Positions 20,367 through 28,915 are shown, counted from the first letter of the stretch. The stretch: 64,000 nucleotides of DNA from Mesorhizobium zhangyense (GCF_011045115.1 NZ_JAAKZG010000003.1:496001-560000), one strand, 5' to 3'. The notes: generated by a model from the letters alone, not told the origin. Program-made: numbers and translations.

Positions 20367-20882
20367 TCAGCAGGGGCCGTTCTGGTCGACGATGCGGTAG
20401 TCGGCCGCGCGTGCCTCGCAGGCATTGCCAAAGGTGCGGGTGCTGCCGCGACGGGTGGCGCAGACCGGCCTGTAGTCCTGGGTGCAGAAGGCCTGCTCAG
20501 GGTCGGGGCGTGGCGGGCGCGTGCCCGGACCGGGGTATTCTGGACGCGGCGGGCGCGTGCCCAGGCCGGGATATTCTGGACGGGGCGGCCGTGGTCCCAT
20601 GCCACCGCCACCATCGTCGCCACGACACTGGCCGTCGCGGATCACACGGTAGCCGGCGCGGTCGGCTTCGCAGGCGTTCGGGAAGGACTGGCGGTCACCA
20701 CCCCTGCGAGCGCACACCGGCTGGTATTCGCGGGTGCAGAAGCGAGGACCCGGCTCCGGGCGCGGACCGGGATAAGGTCCCGGGCCGGGGCCAGGTCCCT
20801 CAACCACGGTACAGGCCGAAAGCATCGCCGCGCCGACGATCGCCGCGCCGCGGCGCGAAAACAATGTCGCAAAGAAATTCAT
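20367..20882 (-). CDS. lipoprotein with two Kazal-type protease inhibitor domains
   Basis: The 171-residue protein has a lipoprotein signal (IVGAAMLSAC, lipid cysteine about residue 24), a Pro/Gly-rich spacer, and two Kazal-like modules. The first is FCTREYQPVC...FPNACEADRAGY...GQC, and the second is FCTQDYRPVC...FGNACEARAADY...GPC. Between them lies a linker of RPPRPEYPG-type repeats. Kazal modules block serine proteases by inserting a loop in the active site. Here they would be tethered to the envelope, facing periplasmic or outside proteases. The start MNFFATLFSRRG is chosen for the signal peptide; the longer frame to 20987 adds a non-signal N-terminus. A hairpin (CCCTGCCGG...CCGGCAGGG, 20323-20346) follows the stop. 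Confidence 0.85.
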   Translation of the reverse strand: MNFFATLFSRRGAAIVGAAMLSACTVVEGPGPGPGPYPGPRPEPGPRFCTREYQPVCARRGGDRQSFPNACEADRAGYRVIRDGQCRGDDGGGGMGPRPPRPEYPGLGTRPPRPEYPGPGTRPPRPDPEQAFCTQDYRPVCATRRGSTRTFGNACEARAADYRIVDQNGPC

Positions 20883-21070
20883 GACCTCTCCCTTGGCCCC
20901 GTCCCCAAAGCAACGGCTGTCGCTGCTTTTCAATCCTCGCAACTTTGCCGCTAAATGCAATCCCCGGCGTTGCGGAATACCCTGCATGGGACTGATTTCG
21001 TTAGGCTTTGCAAAGCCCCTGTTTTTCGGCCCTTCGCCGGCGTCTTGCCAGCATCACGTTTCCGTGCAAT

Positions 21071-21120
21071 AAATTTTGTGTTCGGGCGTTTGCTGACCCG
21101 GAGACTGGAACGTTTTGCAC
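21071..21120 (+). promoter_or_regulatory. conserved leader element of the first cold-shock gene
   Basis: This 50-base block recurs upstream of the second cold-shock gene at 21662-21711, with the identical core CCCGGAGACTGGAA (21097-21110). The core ends 172 bases before the csp ATG, against 171 in the second copy. A possible promoter (TTGCCA at 21045, 17 bp, AATAAA) precedes it. It is probably part of a structured 5' untranslated region; the function is inference. The rest of the 399-base gap (20883-21281) holds a TTGGCG/CGCCAA hairpin and no supported ORF. Confidence 0.55.
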
Positions 21121-21281
21121 GAGCCCTTTCCCCGACACTGTGAATCTCTGACAGCCCCGTTCATTGGCGGGGGGTTTTGCCATGCGCCAATGCATGACCG
21201 CCAAGCAGCCACCAACCCGGCCTCCGGCGCCAGACGGAAGACCGGGACTGACCAACGAAACGGGTGAAGGAGTTCTCCCCA

Positions 21282-21494
21282 ATGTCCCAGAGCGGAACCG
21301 TAAAATTCTTCAACGCAACCAAAGGTTTTGGTTTCATCACGCCTGACGGCGGCGCCAAGGACGTGTTCGTCCACATCTCCGCCATCGAAGCGTCCGGCCT
21401 GCGCACGCTGGTCGACGGCCAGAAGGTCACCTTCGACGTCGAGCCGGACCGCATGGGCAAGGGCCCCAAGGCGGTAAACCTCAGCGCGGCCTGA
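21282..21494 (+). CDS. csp: cold-shock protein (CspA family)
   Basis: The 70-residue protein is a single cold-shock domain with both RNA-binding motifs ([18 protein letters not shown] and [13 protein letters not shown]). Family members bind single-stranded RNA and DNA and melt secondary structure. AAGGAG lies 13-18 bases upstream and gives a slightly long ribosome binding spacing to MSQSGTVKF. Its mRNA appears to have a 5' leader of about 200 bases, usual for regulated csp genes. A terminator follows. Confidence 0.95.
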   Translation: MSQSGTVKFFNATKGFGFITPDGGAKDVFVHISAIEASGLRTLVDGQKVTFDVEPDRMGKGPKAVNLSAA

Positions 21495-21537
21495 GCCCTT
21501 CTGCCATCCCGGCGATGGCATTCGAGCTTTTTTGAAA

Positions 21538-21567
21538 AAGGCGGGACCTCGCGGTCTCGCCTTTTTT
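21538..21567 (+). terminator. rho-independent terminator of the first csp gene
   Basis: AAGGCGGGACC (21538-21548), loop TCGC, then GGTCTCGCCTT (21553-21563) with one G-T pair, followed by TTTT. It lies 43 bases after the csp stop. Confidence 0.9.
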
Positions 21568-21661
21568 GTCCGCAACTGTCACCGGACAAAATTCCGCCTG
21601 CGGTTAGAACTGCTGGCGGGCGCAAAAACTTTTGCTTGCCCCAACCGCTAAAATAATGGAG

Positions 21662-21711
21662 AAATTTCGGCTTCGGGCATTTGCCGGCCCGGAGACTGGA
21701 ATGGCCTGCAC
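21662..21711 (+). promoter_or_regulatory. conserved leader element of the second cold-shock gene
   Basis: This is the second copy of the block at 21071-21120, with shared words AAATTT, TTCGGGC, TTTGC and the 14-base core CCCGGAGACTGGAA (21688-21701). Outside the block and the AAGGAGTT ribosome binding region the two leaders differ, which argues for selection on this element. The 377-base gap 21495-21871 otherwise holds only the upstream terminator. Confidence 0.55.
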
Positions 21712-21871
21712 CGGGGGGTTGCTGCAAGGTTCTCCCGGCTGGATCGCGAAACGAGAGGGCCTCGGCAGAGCCCCGGCGCGATAAACTGTTTCTTCTCCTC
21801 CCGTAAGCGTCCGACAGCATGGGATTCGTCCCGGCTGAACTGGACTATGAGGGGATAATAAGGAGTTTCCC

Positions 21872-22084
21872 ATGCCGCAGACCGGCACAGTCAAATTCTT
21901 CAACCATGCCAAAGGCTTCGGCTTCATCACGCCGGACGATGGCGCGAAGGATGTCTTCGTCCACATCTCGGCGGTACAGGCCTCCGGCCTTCCCGGTCTC
22001 GAGGATGGGCAGAAGGTTTCATTCGACACCGAGCCGGACAAACGCGGCAAAGGTCCCAAGGCGGTCAATCTGACGGTCGGCTGA
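21872..22084 (+). CDS. csp: cold-shock protein (CspA family), second copy
   Basis: The 70-residue single cold-shock domain is about 80 per cent identical to the upstream copy by eye ([20 protein letters not shown] and [13 protein letters not shown]). AAGGAG lies about 10 bases upstream of the ATG. It arose by tandem duplication including the leader element. Different leaders could tune the two copies to cold, salt or growth phase. The 291-base gap that follows holds nothing I can support. Confidence 0.95.
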   Translation: MPQTGTVKFFNHAKGFGFITPDDGAKDVFVHISAVQASGLPGLEDGQKVSFDTEPDKRGKGPKAVNLTVG

Positions 22085-22375
22085 GGCCCGTCAGCCTGCC
22101 CCGGGCTTCCGGCCCTCGCAGGCGCCTGACGCCGACGGCATTGCCCGCACGGCGGCTCTACCAGGTTCGAATGTCCTGGCCACGCGGCCGGGACAATATG
22201 GCAAAGCGGCCCGTATTTGCCTGACATGGCGCATCCGCTGCCAGATTCACCGAAACTGGCAAATCCTTAACTAAGACATAAAAGCCGTTCAGCCTGCATT
22301 CAGGTGCGGTGCCCTATTTCTCGTCTCAACGCTTGGCCCGCCCCTTAAAATCGGGCTCGCGTGAAGGAGACCAAA

Positions 22376-22819
22376 ATGAATCGCTTTCTCAAGACCGCCA
22401 TCCTTGGCACCGCTGTGGTCGCAACCACGCTGACGGCCTTTTCGGCGGCAAATGCAGACGATCGCTGGCGTCATCATCGGCACCATGGCGGCGGTGGCGA
22501 CGCTATCGCCGCCGGCGTTCTCGGTCTGGCGGTCGGCGCATTGGCCGTCGGCGCGCTGAATACACCGCCGCCCCCGCCGCGCGACCGCTATTATGAGCCG
22601 GACTACAGCTACGGCGAACCGGACTACACCTATGTCGAGCCGCGCCGCGTCTATCGCGAGCGTCCGCGCCGGGTTTACGTTCAGGAATACGCAGCTCCGC
22701 TGGAGCCGTGGTCGCCAGCCTGGTACCGCTACTGCGAGGGCCGCTACCGCACCTTCGACGCACGGTCGGGCACCTATGTCGGCTATGACGGCCAGGAGCA
22801 CTTCTGCAACGCCGGCTAA
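22376..22819 (+). CDS. BA14K family protein
   Basis: The 147-residue protein has a signal peptide (MNRFLKTAILGTAVVATTLT, cleavage near SAANA), a His/Gly-rich stretch, a hydrophobic helix (AIAAGVLGLAVGALAVGAL), a Tyr/Pro/Arg-rich spacer, and the C-terminal BA14K motif (WYRYCEGRYRTFDARSGTYV then GYDGQEHFC). The family takes its name from an immunoreactive Brucella protein with lectin-like activity and is typical of Hyphomicrobiales. The start at 22376 is chosen for the signal peptide and the GAAGGAGA motif upstream. Confidence 0.92.
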   Translation: MNRFLKTAILGTAVVATTLTAFSAANADDRWRHHRHHGGGGDAIAAGVLGLAVGALAVGALNTPPPPPRDRYYEPDYSYGEPDYTYVEPRRVYRERPRRVYVQEYAAPLEPWSPAWYRYCEGRYRTFDARSGTYVGYDGQEHFCNAG

Positions 22820-22841
22820 TCCAGCCGCAAACGGATAAAAA

Positions 22842-22875
22842 AACGGCTCCCCGTGCAATCGCATGGGGAGCCGTT
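22842..22875. terminator. bidirectional rho-independent terminator
   Basis: AACGGCTCCCC (22842-22852) pairs perfectly with GGGGAGCCGTT (22865-22875). On the minus strand the stem is followed by a run of T (AAAAAAA on plus at about 22837-22843). It sits between the convergent BA14K and L,D-transpeptidase genes and can serve both. Confidence 0.88.
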
Positions 22876-22899
22876 GGTGTTTTGGGCTTCCGGTTCTTG

Positions 22900-23463
22900 T
22901 CAGAGAACCACGACAGCCGCGCCAACCGGCACCCGCTCATAGAGGTCGGCAACGTGGTCGTTGACGAGCCGAATGCAGCCGTTTGAAACAGCCGTCCCGA
23001 TCGTCCAGGGCTCCGTCGTGCCATGAATGCGGTAATAGGTGTCACGGCCGTTTCGATAGAGATACAGCGCCCGCGCACCGAGCGGATTGCCGGGCCCGCC
23101 GGGGACACCGTTGGAATACTTGGCGTATTTGTCAGGCTGGCGCTTGATCATGTTGGCGGTCGGCGTCCAGCTCGGCCATTTCGCCTTCCGGGCAATTTCG
23201 GCCTTGCCCGACCACGCCAGCCCCGCCCGTCCGACCCCGACACCGTAGCGGCGCGCCACACCGAACCCCTCGACCAGATAGAGGAACCTGTTGCGTGGAT
23301 CGACCACGACGGTGCCGATCGGATAGCCGCCCGGAAAATCGACCAGCTGCGGCATGAATTTGGGATCGATTGCGAATTGTTTTTTCGGCTTGGCAGCCTC
23401 GGCAACACCGGGCACCACCGCGCTGGCGGCGAGGCCGAGCATGAAAACACGACGATTGAACAT
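22900..23463 (-). CDS. L,D-transpeptidase (YkuD domain), exported
   Basis: The 187-residue protein has an N-terminal signal (MFNRRVFMLGLAASAVVPGV, then AEA) and a YkuD domain with the catalytic stretch RIHGTTEPWTIGTAVSNGCI. The histidine and the cysteine of SNGC are present. L,D-transpeptidases make 3-3 peptidoglycan crosslinks or link proteins to the wall in the periplasm. The start is chosen for the signal peptide. It lies near a second, lipoprotein-type YkuD gene at 23966-25024. Confidence 0.93.
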   Translation of the reverse strand: MFNRRVFMLGLAASAVVPGVAEAAKPKKQFAIDPKFMPQLVDFPGGYPIGTVVVDPRNRFLYLVEGFGVARRYGVGVGRAGLAWSGKAEIARKAKWPSWTPTANMIKRQPDKYAKYSNGVPGGPGNPLGARALYLYRNGRDTYYRIHGTTEPWTIGTAVSNGCIRLVNDHVADLYERVPVGAAVVVL

Positions 23464-23507
23464 TGTCTTACCCTTTGAAGACCTGAAACATGAATTGAGC
23501 TATCGTT

Positions 23508-23870
23508 TCAAAGGCTTCGAAGGTTGGGTGGCTTCTCGGAAACCGGCCAAACACCGGTCACGGGCTGCGGATCGCCGCGCCAGCCCATCCAGCGAGTCGG
23601 CGAGATGACGCCATGTAGCAGCGCATCTGCCATGATCGGCGTCATGTCGATCTTGCACAACGCCTTTCGTGGGGCCCGCTCGTCCTGCACATCGCCATCG
23701 GGCTGGTCGTCAGAAAGAAAGGCCTTCGCGTCCAGCTTCTGGGAACACGGCGTCGGCTTGCCGAAAGCGGGCGCAGCGATGTTTGCGACGCCATCTGCCG
23801 CGCCGGCATGCATCGTCATGACCAGCGCCACGACGAAACCCATAACGCATCGCAGCAGCATGTTACCCAT
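23508..23870 (-). CDS. small hypothetical exported protein
   Basis: The protein of about 120 residues has a signal peptide (MGNMLLRCVMGFVVALVMTM, cleavage near HAGAA) and a short mature part with two cysteines (TPCSQKLDAKAFLSDDQ and ALCKIDMTPIMADAL). No family is recognised. I use the ATG at 23868-23870; a GTG 9 bases upstream is an alternative. It lies between the two L,D-transpeptidase genes on the same strand, so a shared envelope role is possible but unproven. Confidence 0.6.
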   Translation of the reverse strand: MGNMLLRCVMGFVVALVMTMHAGAADGVANIAAPAFGKPTPCSQKLDAKAFLSDDQPDGDVQDERAPRKALCKIDMTPIMADALLHGVISPTRWMGWRGDPQPVTGVWPVSEKPPNLRSL

Positions 23871-23965
23871 GCCGCGCACTATCGGTGAAAACCCTGTCGG
23901 ACTGGTTAGCGCTCGATCAAAAAGACGTGAATGGCAGTCAAATCAGCGGCTTGGCTGCCTCGCGG

Positions 23966-25024
23966 TCACTCCCCGGGATTGTGCGGATCGGCAAGTGCTG
24001 CATCGGGACGGCTGATCGGCACCAGCGTGCGCGACGTCTTTTTGGCAAGCTCCTTGGCGCCGTTGCGCTGCAGGATGGCCCGGAAGCTCGGATGCATGCC
24101 GCCATCCGAATAGGCATGAACGGCGACGGGTGTGCTGCTGGTCATCGCCGTCTCCATGGCGCGCATCTCCGCGTCACGCTTGGCGAGCAGAGCCGGCTCT
24201 TCCATCGTCGTCATCGGCGGGCAGGCAGCCAGCGGATCGGCAGGCTCGCCGCCTTCGAACTGCGCGTCGAAGACATAGCGGCGCCCGCAGGCGGAAATCG
24301 TCGGCTGGCGGCGCGACACTTCGAAAATGTCGTAGCCTTCCTTGAGGTTCTTCCAGAACTCGATGTTCGGATCGTTGCGGTATTTGGCCATGTTCTGCGC
24401 CGTCATGCGGAACGGGAAGGCCTGGACCTGGAAGGTCGTCTGCCCACCCTTCAGCGCCTCGCGGGCGACCGCGTAGATTTCGGCGACGCCATCGTCGGTC
24501 ATGGCATAGCAGCCGGAAGACGAGCAGGCGCCATGCACCATCAGCGCCTCGCCGGTATAGCCAAGCGCGCTTTCAAGCCGGTTGGGGAAACCAAGGTTGA
24601 ACGACAGGTAATATTGCGACTGCGGGTTCAGCATCGATGCCGAAACGGTGTAAAACCCTTCCGGCGCCTGGCGGTCGCCGTTGCGGACCTTCGGCCCGAG
24701 CTTACCGGACCAGCGGCACATCGGATAGGTCTTGAGCAATGCGTAGCGGCCGCTGCGATTGCGCTTCCAGATCTCCAGCTCGCTTTCCTGCTTGAAGATG
24801 CGCACCACGATCGGATCAGACGGCTTCATCTGCTTGGCATTCATCTGCCCCATCAGCTTGGCCGGTATCGGCTGGATCGCCCTCTTGTCGACGTCGAGCA
24901 CGCTCGACACGCAGCCCGAAAGGACTGCCGAGAGTGTCACCATCGCAAAAAGAATCGCAAATCTACGCAGCAAATCCAACCCGATCCGTCCAAGGAAACC
25001 CGTCACCCAGCCTCGACCTGCCAT
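23966..25024 (-). CDS. L,D-transpeptidase family lipoprotein (YafK-like)
   Basis: The protein of up to 352 residues has a lipobox (TLSAVLSGC, lipid Cys about residue 38) and a YkuD-type catalytic segment ALMVHGACSSSGCYAMTDDG. The substrate groove motif LEIWKRNRSGRYALLKTYPM and CRWSGKLGPKVRNGD precede it. YafK/DpaA-like enzymes cut or form links between murein and outer-membrane lipoprotein. The long C-terminal part (about 230-352) has no recognised domain. The true start may be internal, nearer the hydrophobic signal. Confidence 0.88.
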   Translation of the reverse strand: MAGRGWVTGFLGRIGLDLLRRFAILFAMVTLSAVLSGCVSSVLDVDKRAIQPIPAKLMGQMNAKQMKPSDPIVVRIFKQESELEIWKRNRSGRYALLKTYPMCRWSGKLGPKVRNGDRQAPEGFYTVSASMLNPQSQYYLSFNLGFPNRLESALGYTGEALMVHGACSSSGCYAMTDDGVAEIYAVAREALKGGQTTFQVQAFPFRMTAQNMAKYRNDPNIEFWKNLKEGYDIFEVSRRQPTISACGRRYVFDAQFEGGEPADPLAACPPMTTMEEPALLAKRDAEMRAMETAMTSSTPVAVHAYSDGGMHPSFRAILQRNGAKELAKKTSRTLVPISRPDAALADPHNPGE

Positions 25025-25109
25025 AATTGTGTGGCAGAACTGCGGGCATGGCGGTTCATATCATCGCTGCTATTGTTGGTCAGCATGATTAACGAAGAGT
25101 TGACCGCAG

Positions 25110-27497
25110 TCAGCCCTGCATCCGCTTGTCTCCTGCGTTGAGCAGGCGCAGCGCGTTGCCGACGACCAGCAGCGAGGCGCCGACATCGGCAGCGATCGCG
25201 CCCCACATCGTGGCGATGCCAAGTGCCGTCAAGGCCACGAACAGCGCCTTGACGCCAAGCGCGAAGACAATGTTCTGGCGGATGATCGACATCGCCCGCC
25301 TGGAGTGTCGGATCAGCCACGGCACCTTGGAGAGATCGTCCGTCATCAGCGCGATATCAGCCGTCTCAATCGCGGCATCGCTGCCGATCGCGCCCATGGC
25401 GATGCCGAAATGCGCCCGCGCCATCGCCGGCGCATCGTTGACGCCGTCGCCGATCATCGCGACCATCGCATGCCGCTTGGTCAGCGCGTCGATGGCCTCG
25501 ACCTTCTGCTCAGGCAGCAGTTCGGCTCGCACCGTGTCGATGCCGACAGCCTGCGCCACGGCATTGGCGGCAGCACGGTTGTCGCCGGTCAGCATGACGA
25601 CTTCTTTCACGCCCTCCGCATGAAGCGCCGAGAGTATTGCTTTCGCCTCGGGCCGGATCGTGTCGGCGAGCGCGATGATGCCGCAAAGATGCTCGTCATT
25701 GCCGATGATGACCGTTGTCGCCCCCGCATTTTCCAGCTCGGCAATTTGCGCCGCCACCGCATCGTCCGCCTGACCGCGCTCCACCACATAGCGCCAGGAA
25801 CCCAGCCAATAGGTCTTGCCGTTGAACGAGCCTTGCACGCCCTTGCCGGGAAGCAGCTTCACGTCCTCGGCCGCCACCGCCTTGACCTTCTTCGAGGCGA
25901 GATACTGCGTGACAGCCTGCGCCAGCGGATGAGAACTTCTGGCTTCCAGCGCTCCTGCCCTTTGCAGCAGTTCTTCCTCGGAATGGCCGGAAAGCGGAAT
26001 GACGCGCGTCACCTGCGGCTCGCCCTTGGTCAGCGTGCCGGTCTTGTCCATGGCGAGTGCGGTGAGCTTGGCCGGCAGTTCGATGAAAGTGCCGCCCTTG
26101 ATGAGCACGCCGTTGCGCGCGGCGGAAGCCAAAGCAGCGACGATGGAAACCGGCGTCGAGATGACCAGCGCGCAGGGGCAGGCAATGACCAGCAGCACCA
26201 GCGCATTGTAGAACCAGGCTTCCCATGTCCCGCCGAACAGCAGTGGCGGCACCACGAACACCAGCAGCGCCAGAACCATCACCGCCGGCGTGTAAACCCG
26301 CGCGAAACGCTCGACCCATTGCTCCACGGCGGCACGGCGGCTGTGGGCGTCCGACACCATGCGGATGATGCGCGCCAGCGTCGTGTCGGTCGCCGCCTTG
26401 GCGGATTCGACTTCGAGCAGGCCATCGCCATTGATGGTGCCGGCGAACACCTCGTCGCCGATCTCTTTCGAAACCGGGATGCTCTCGCCGGTAATCGGCG
26501 CCTGATTGACGGCGCTGGCACCCGACACGATGCGCCCGTCGAGCGCGATGCGGTCACCGCCGCGCACGATGAAGCGGCTGCCGACGGCAACCTCGGCCGC
26601 TTTCATTTCGCGCTCGCCATTGGCGTCCTTGACCCGCACCACCGGCGGCGCCAGATCAAGCAAGGTCGAGACGGCGTTGCGTGCTCGCCCGACGCTCCAG
26701 CTTTCGAGCAGCAGCGACAGCGCAAACAGGAAGGCAACGGTTGCCGCCTCGAACCACTCGCCGATGATCAGCGCGCCGGCAACCGCGACCATCATCAAAA
26801 GATTCATGTCCGGCGAGAGGCGCTTCAGCGAATACCACGCCTTGATGGCGACGAAACGCGCGCCGGTGATGACCGACAGCAGCAGCGCCGCCTGCTCGGC
26901 CAGCGGCGCACCGGCGGGATGATGAAAACCCATGATTTCCAGGAACGACTGCCCCGGCGAAGTCACGACATGCACGGCAAAACCGGCAAGGAGAAAGATG
27001 CCGCTGAGCGCGGTGAAAAGCTTCTGTTCGCCGAGCCGCGCATCCTTGGCCGGCGGCGCGCCCTCCTGCCACGGCTCAGCCTTCAGACCAGTCGCCGCGA
27101 CCGCCGAGACGATAGCGGCATCACGCACCGAACCGGCGCTGTCGAGGATCGTCATGCGGCCGTTGAGTACGTCGAAGGCAAGGTGCCTGTCGCCACCGAC
27201 AACCGGCCCGACCGCCGTCTTCAGCGTCGCGACTTCCTCTGCGCAGTCCATGCCGAAGACGCGGAAACTGCGCCCGGATGCTTTCTGCGCCGCCGTGGGC
27301 GCCTCCGGCAACGGACCATGATCGTGGCTATGATCATGCGCGTGGTCATGGCTATGGGAATGCCCATGGTCATCGTGCTTGTGCGAATGCTCGATGATTT
27401 TCGCATGCCCGGAATGGTCATGACCGCAGCAGGACGCGGGTTCAGCGGCGTGAGAGTGAGTAGTTTTCCGGGCAGACATGGTTCGGCTCCTGTTCAT
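25110..27497 (-). CDS. zntA: Zn/Cd/Pb-translocating P1B-type ATPase with His-rich N-terminus
   Basis: The protein of about 795 residues exports Zn2+, Cd2+ or Pb2+ from the cytoplasm. It has a His/Asp-rich metal-binding start (HDDHGHSHSHDHAHDHSHDH), a ferredoxin-like HMA domain in which the usual CxxC is changed to GMDCAEEV, the metal-site helix CPCALVISTP, the phosphorylation motif DKTGTLTKGE, an SHPLA motif and GDGVNDAPAMARAHFG. The Cys-to-Glu change at the HMA site is known in some Zn/Cd pumps. Starts at 27497 and 27479 (MSARKTTHSH) are both possible. It is divergent from its likely regulator, a MerR-type gene. Confidence 0.93.
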   Translation of the reverse strand: MNRSRTMSARKTTHSHAAEPASCCGHDHSGHAKIIEHSHKHDDHGHSHSHDHAHDHSHDHGPLPEAPTAAQKASGRSFRVFGMDCAEEVATLKTAVGPVVGGDRHLAFDVLNGRMTILDSAGSVRDAAIVSAVAATGLKAEPWQEGAPPAKDARLGEQKLFTALSGIFLLAGFAVHVVTSPGQSFLEIMGFHHPAGAPLAEQAALLLSVITGARFVAIKAWYSLKRLSPDMNLLMMVAVAGALIIGEWFEAATVAFLFALSLLLESWSVGRARNAVSTLLDLAPPVVRVKDANGEREMKAAEVAVGSRFIVRGGDRIALDGRIVSGASAVNQAPITGESIPVSKEIGDEVFAGTINGDGLLEVESAKAATDTTLARIIRMVSDAHSRRAAVEQWVERFARVYTPAVMVLALLVFVVPPLLFGGTWEAWFYNALVLLVIACPCALVISTPVSIVAALASAARNGVLIKGGTFIELPAKLTALAMDKTGTLTKGEPQVTRVIPLSGHSEEELLQRAGALEARSSHPLAQAVTQYLASKKVKAVAAEDVKLLPGKGVQGSFNGKTYWLGSWRYVVERGQADDAVAAQIAELENAGATTVIIGNDEHLCGIIALADTIRPEAKAILSALHAEGVKEVVMLTGDNRAAANAVAQAVGIDTVRAELLPEQKVEAIDALTKRHAMVAMIGDGVNDAPAMARAHFGIAMGAIGSDAAIETADIALMTDDLSKVPWLIRHSRRAMSIIRQNIVFALGVKALFVALTALGIATMWGAIAADVGASLLVVGNALRLLNAGDKRMQG

Positions 27498-27505
27498 TCA
27501 GAAGC

Positions 27506-27536
27506 GGCGTAACATCTATAGCAACTAGAGCTACAA
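27506..27536 (-). promoter_or_regulatory. MerR-type promoter for the metal ATPase
   Basis: On the minus strand a -35-like TTGTAG (27531-27536) and a weak -10 TACGCC (27506-27511) are 19 bp apart. The spacer holds CTCTAG-TTG-CTATAG, an imperfect dyad, as in ZntR/CadR promoters. The word ACTAGAGCTA also occurs just upstream of the merR gene (about 27632-27641), suggesting autoregulation. Confidence 0.55.
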
Positions 27537-27656
27537 GAGCCTTTTTGCCGTTTTCTAACATTTTTCATCCTCGACCTGCGATCGCTCCTTGAAGCTTGAC
27601 CTACGCCGAGAAAGGCCCCACATCTCCAGAGACTAGAGCTATTCAGGGAGTCAAAA

Positions 27657-28070
27657 ATGCTGACCATCGGCGACCTGTCGCGCAGGACCGGCGTGAAAAT
27701 TCCGACCATCCGCTACTATGAGCAGATGGGCTTGATCGCGGCGGCCGAGCGCTCCGAAGGCAACCAGCGTCGTTATACGCGCGAGGAACGAGACCGGCTG
27801 TCCTTCATCCGCCACGCCCGCGACCTCGGCCTGACCATCGAGGCGATCCGCGAGCTGATCGAGCTAAGCGCCCATCCCGAACAGCCCTGCGCCGAGGCCG
27901 ACCGCATCGCCGCCGAGCAATTGCTGGCGGTGCGCGAGAAGATCGAGAAGCTGAAGCGGCTCGAAAGTGAACTTGAGCGCATCACGACCCATTGCCATGG
28001 CGATCAGGTCAAGGATTGCTATGTCATTCAGGCGCTGGCGAACCATGATCTTTGTGAGCATGAGCATTAG
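27657..28070 (+). CDS. MerR family metal-responsive regulator (ZntR/CadR-like)
   Basis: The 137-residue protein has a MerR winged helix (MLTIGDLSRRTGVKIPTIRY, YEQMGLI), a dimerisation helix, and a C-terminal metal-site region with Cys/His residues (THCHGDQVKDCYVIQ and DLCEHEH). Position and residues suggest it activates the divergent Zn/Cd ATPase gene on metal stress. It has a conserved cysteine in HPEQPCAEADR. The exact metal cannot be told from sequence. Confidence 0.9.
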   Translation: MLTIGDLSRRTGVKIPTIRYYEQMGLIAAAERSEGNQRRYTREERDRLSFIRHARDLGLTIEAIRELIELSAHPEQPCAEADRIAAEQLLAVREKIEKLKRLESELERITTHCHGDQVKDCYVIQALANHDLCEHEH

Positions 28071-28105
28071 AAATTCGGGGGTATCTCTGGTCTGAGGTCA
28101 GTGCT

Positions 28106-28915
28106 CTACCGCCGAAACAAAATCTCGCCCGTACCAAACACAGCATTATCCCCGCCGAACTTACCCGGCGCCTTACCGAGCAGCGGCCGCTTCAGAATGC
28201 CATCAGCCACCAGATAGCGATCCATCACCGCCGCAAAACTGCTGTCCGGCGCGCCGCATTCGACGAAACTCGGCGACAACTCCTGCGGCGCGCGATCAAG
28301 CAGGATCGAGCCGCGCCGCATGAGATAGCCGGGCAATCGCCCGACGCCGCCAGTCACCACCAGCGTCCCGGCGATCATCCGCCCCCCGGCATACTCGCCG
28401 CATCCCTTCAGCACCGCCGCAACGCCGCGCCGCATCCGGTCGCCGGCAAAAGCACCCGCACGTCCACGCACGATCATCACGCCGCCATTCATGCCGGCGA
28501 GTTCGCCAGCCAGCGGCCCGCCGAGATGATCGCCGGCATTGCCCATAATTTCAAGGCGCCCGCCGCGCATGCATGAGCCCGCGTGAGGACCGGCATTGCC
28601 TTCGATGGTAATGAGGCCAGCGCGCATCTGGCGACCCGCCTGCGCACCGACATCACCGACCACGCGGATCGTGCCATCGACAAGCCCGGTTCCGACACGA
28701 TCGAACCGCTCGCTGCCACCCTCGAAAACGATGGTCTTCAAATCGCTGCCTGAAACCTTGAACAGATCGCTCACAGTCAAACCGCGCTTCGACATGCCGA
28801 GCCGGATCTTGCCGATCTCTCGCTTGTCGACACTGGCGAGCTTTTCCGGTGTCAGCGGCGAGAGATCGAGCCGCTCCGGCGGCGTTTCGCGAAGGGTGAA
28901 GGTCAGCGCTTTCAC
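28106..28915 (-). CDS. fhcC: formyltransferase/hydrolase complex subunit C
   Basis: The 269-residue protein matches the formylmethanofuran dehydrogenase C-subunit family: a parallel beta-helix of glycine-rich repeats (IRVVGDVGAQAGRQMRAGLI, IEGNAGPHAGSCMRGGRLEI, GNAGDHLGGPLAGELAGMNG). In methylotrophs the Fhc complex converts formyl-H4MPT to formate via a bound methylofuran. FhcC binds FhcD and helps hold the cofactor. It is the last gene of the minus-strand operon fhcB-A-D-C and overlaps fhcD by 4 bases. Confidence 0.95.
   Translation of the reverse strand: MKALTFTLRETPPERLDLSPLTPEKLASVDKREIGKIRLGMSKRGLTVSDLFKVSGSDLKTIVFEGGSERFDRVGTGLVDGTIRVVGDVGAQAGRQMRAGLITIEGNAGPHAGSCMRGGRLEIMGNAGDHLGGPLAGELAGMNGGVMIVRGRAGAFAGDRMRRGVAAVLKGCGEYAGGRMIAGTLVVTGGVGRLPGYLMRRGSILLDRAPQELSPSFVECGAPDSSFAAVMDRYLVADGILKRPLLGKAPGKFGGDNAVFGTGEILFRR

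Noticed and set aside
22161-22179. tRNA-like T-arm (CCAGGTTCGAATGTCCTGG)
   Set aside because: The loop is 9 bases instead of 7 and no acceptor, D or anticodon arms pair upstream.
25305-27512. Antisense frame of 735 codons over the metal ATPase
   Set aside because: The ATPase has all its motifs on the other strand; the shadow is Arg/His/Gln-rich without domains.
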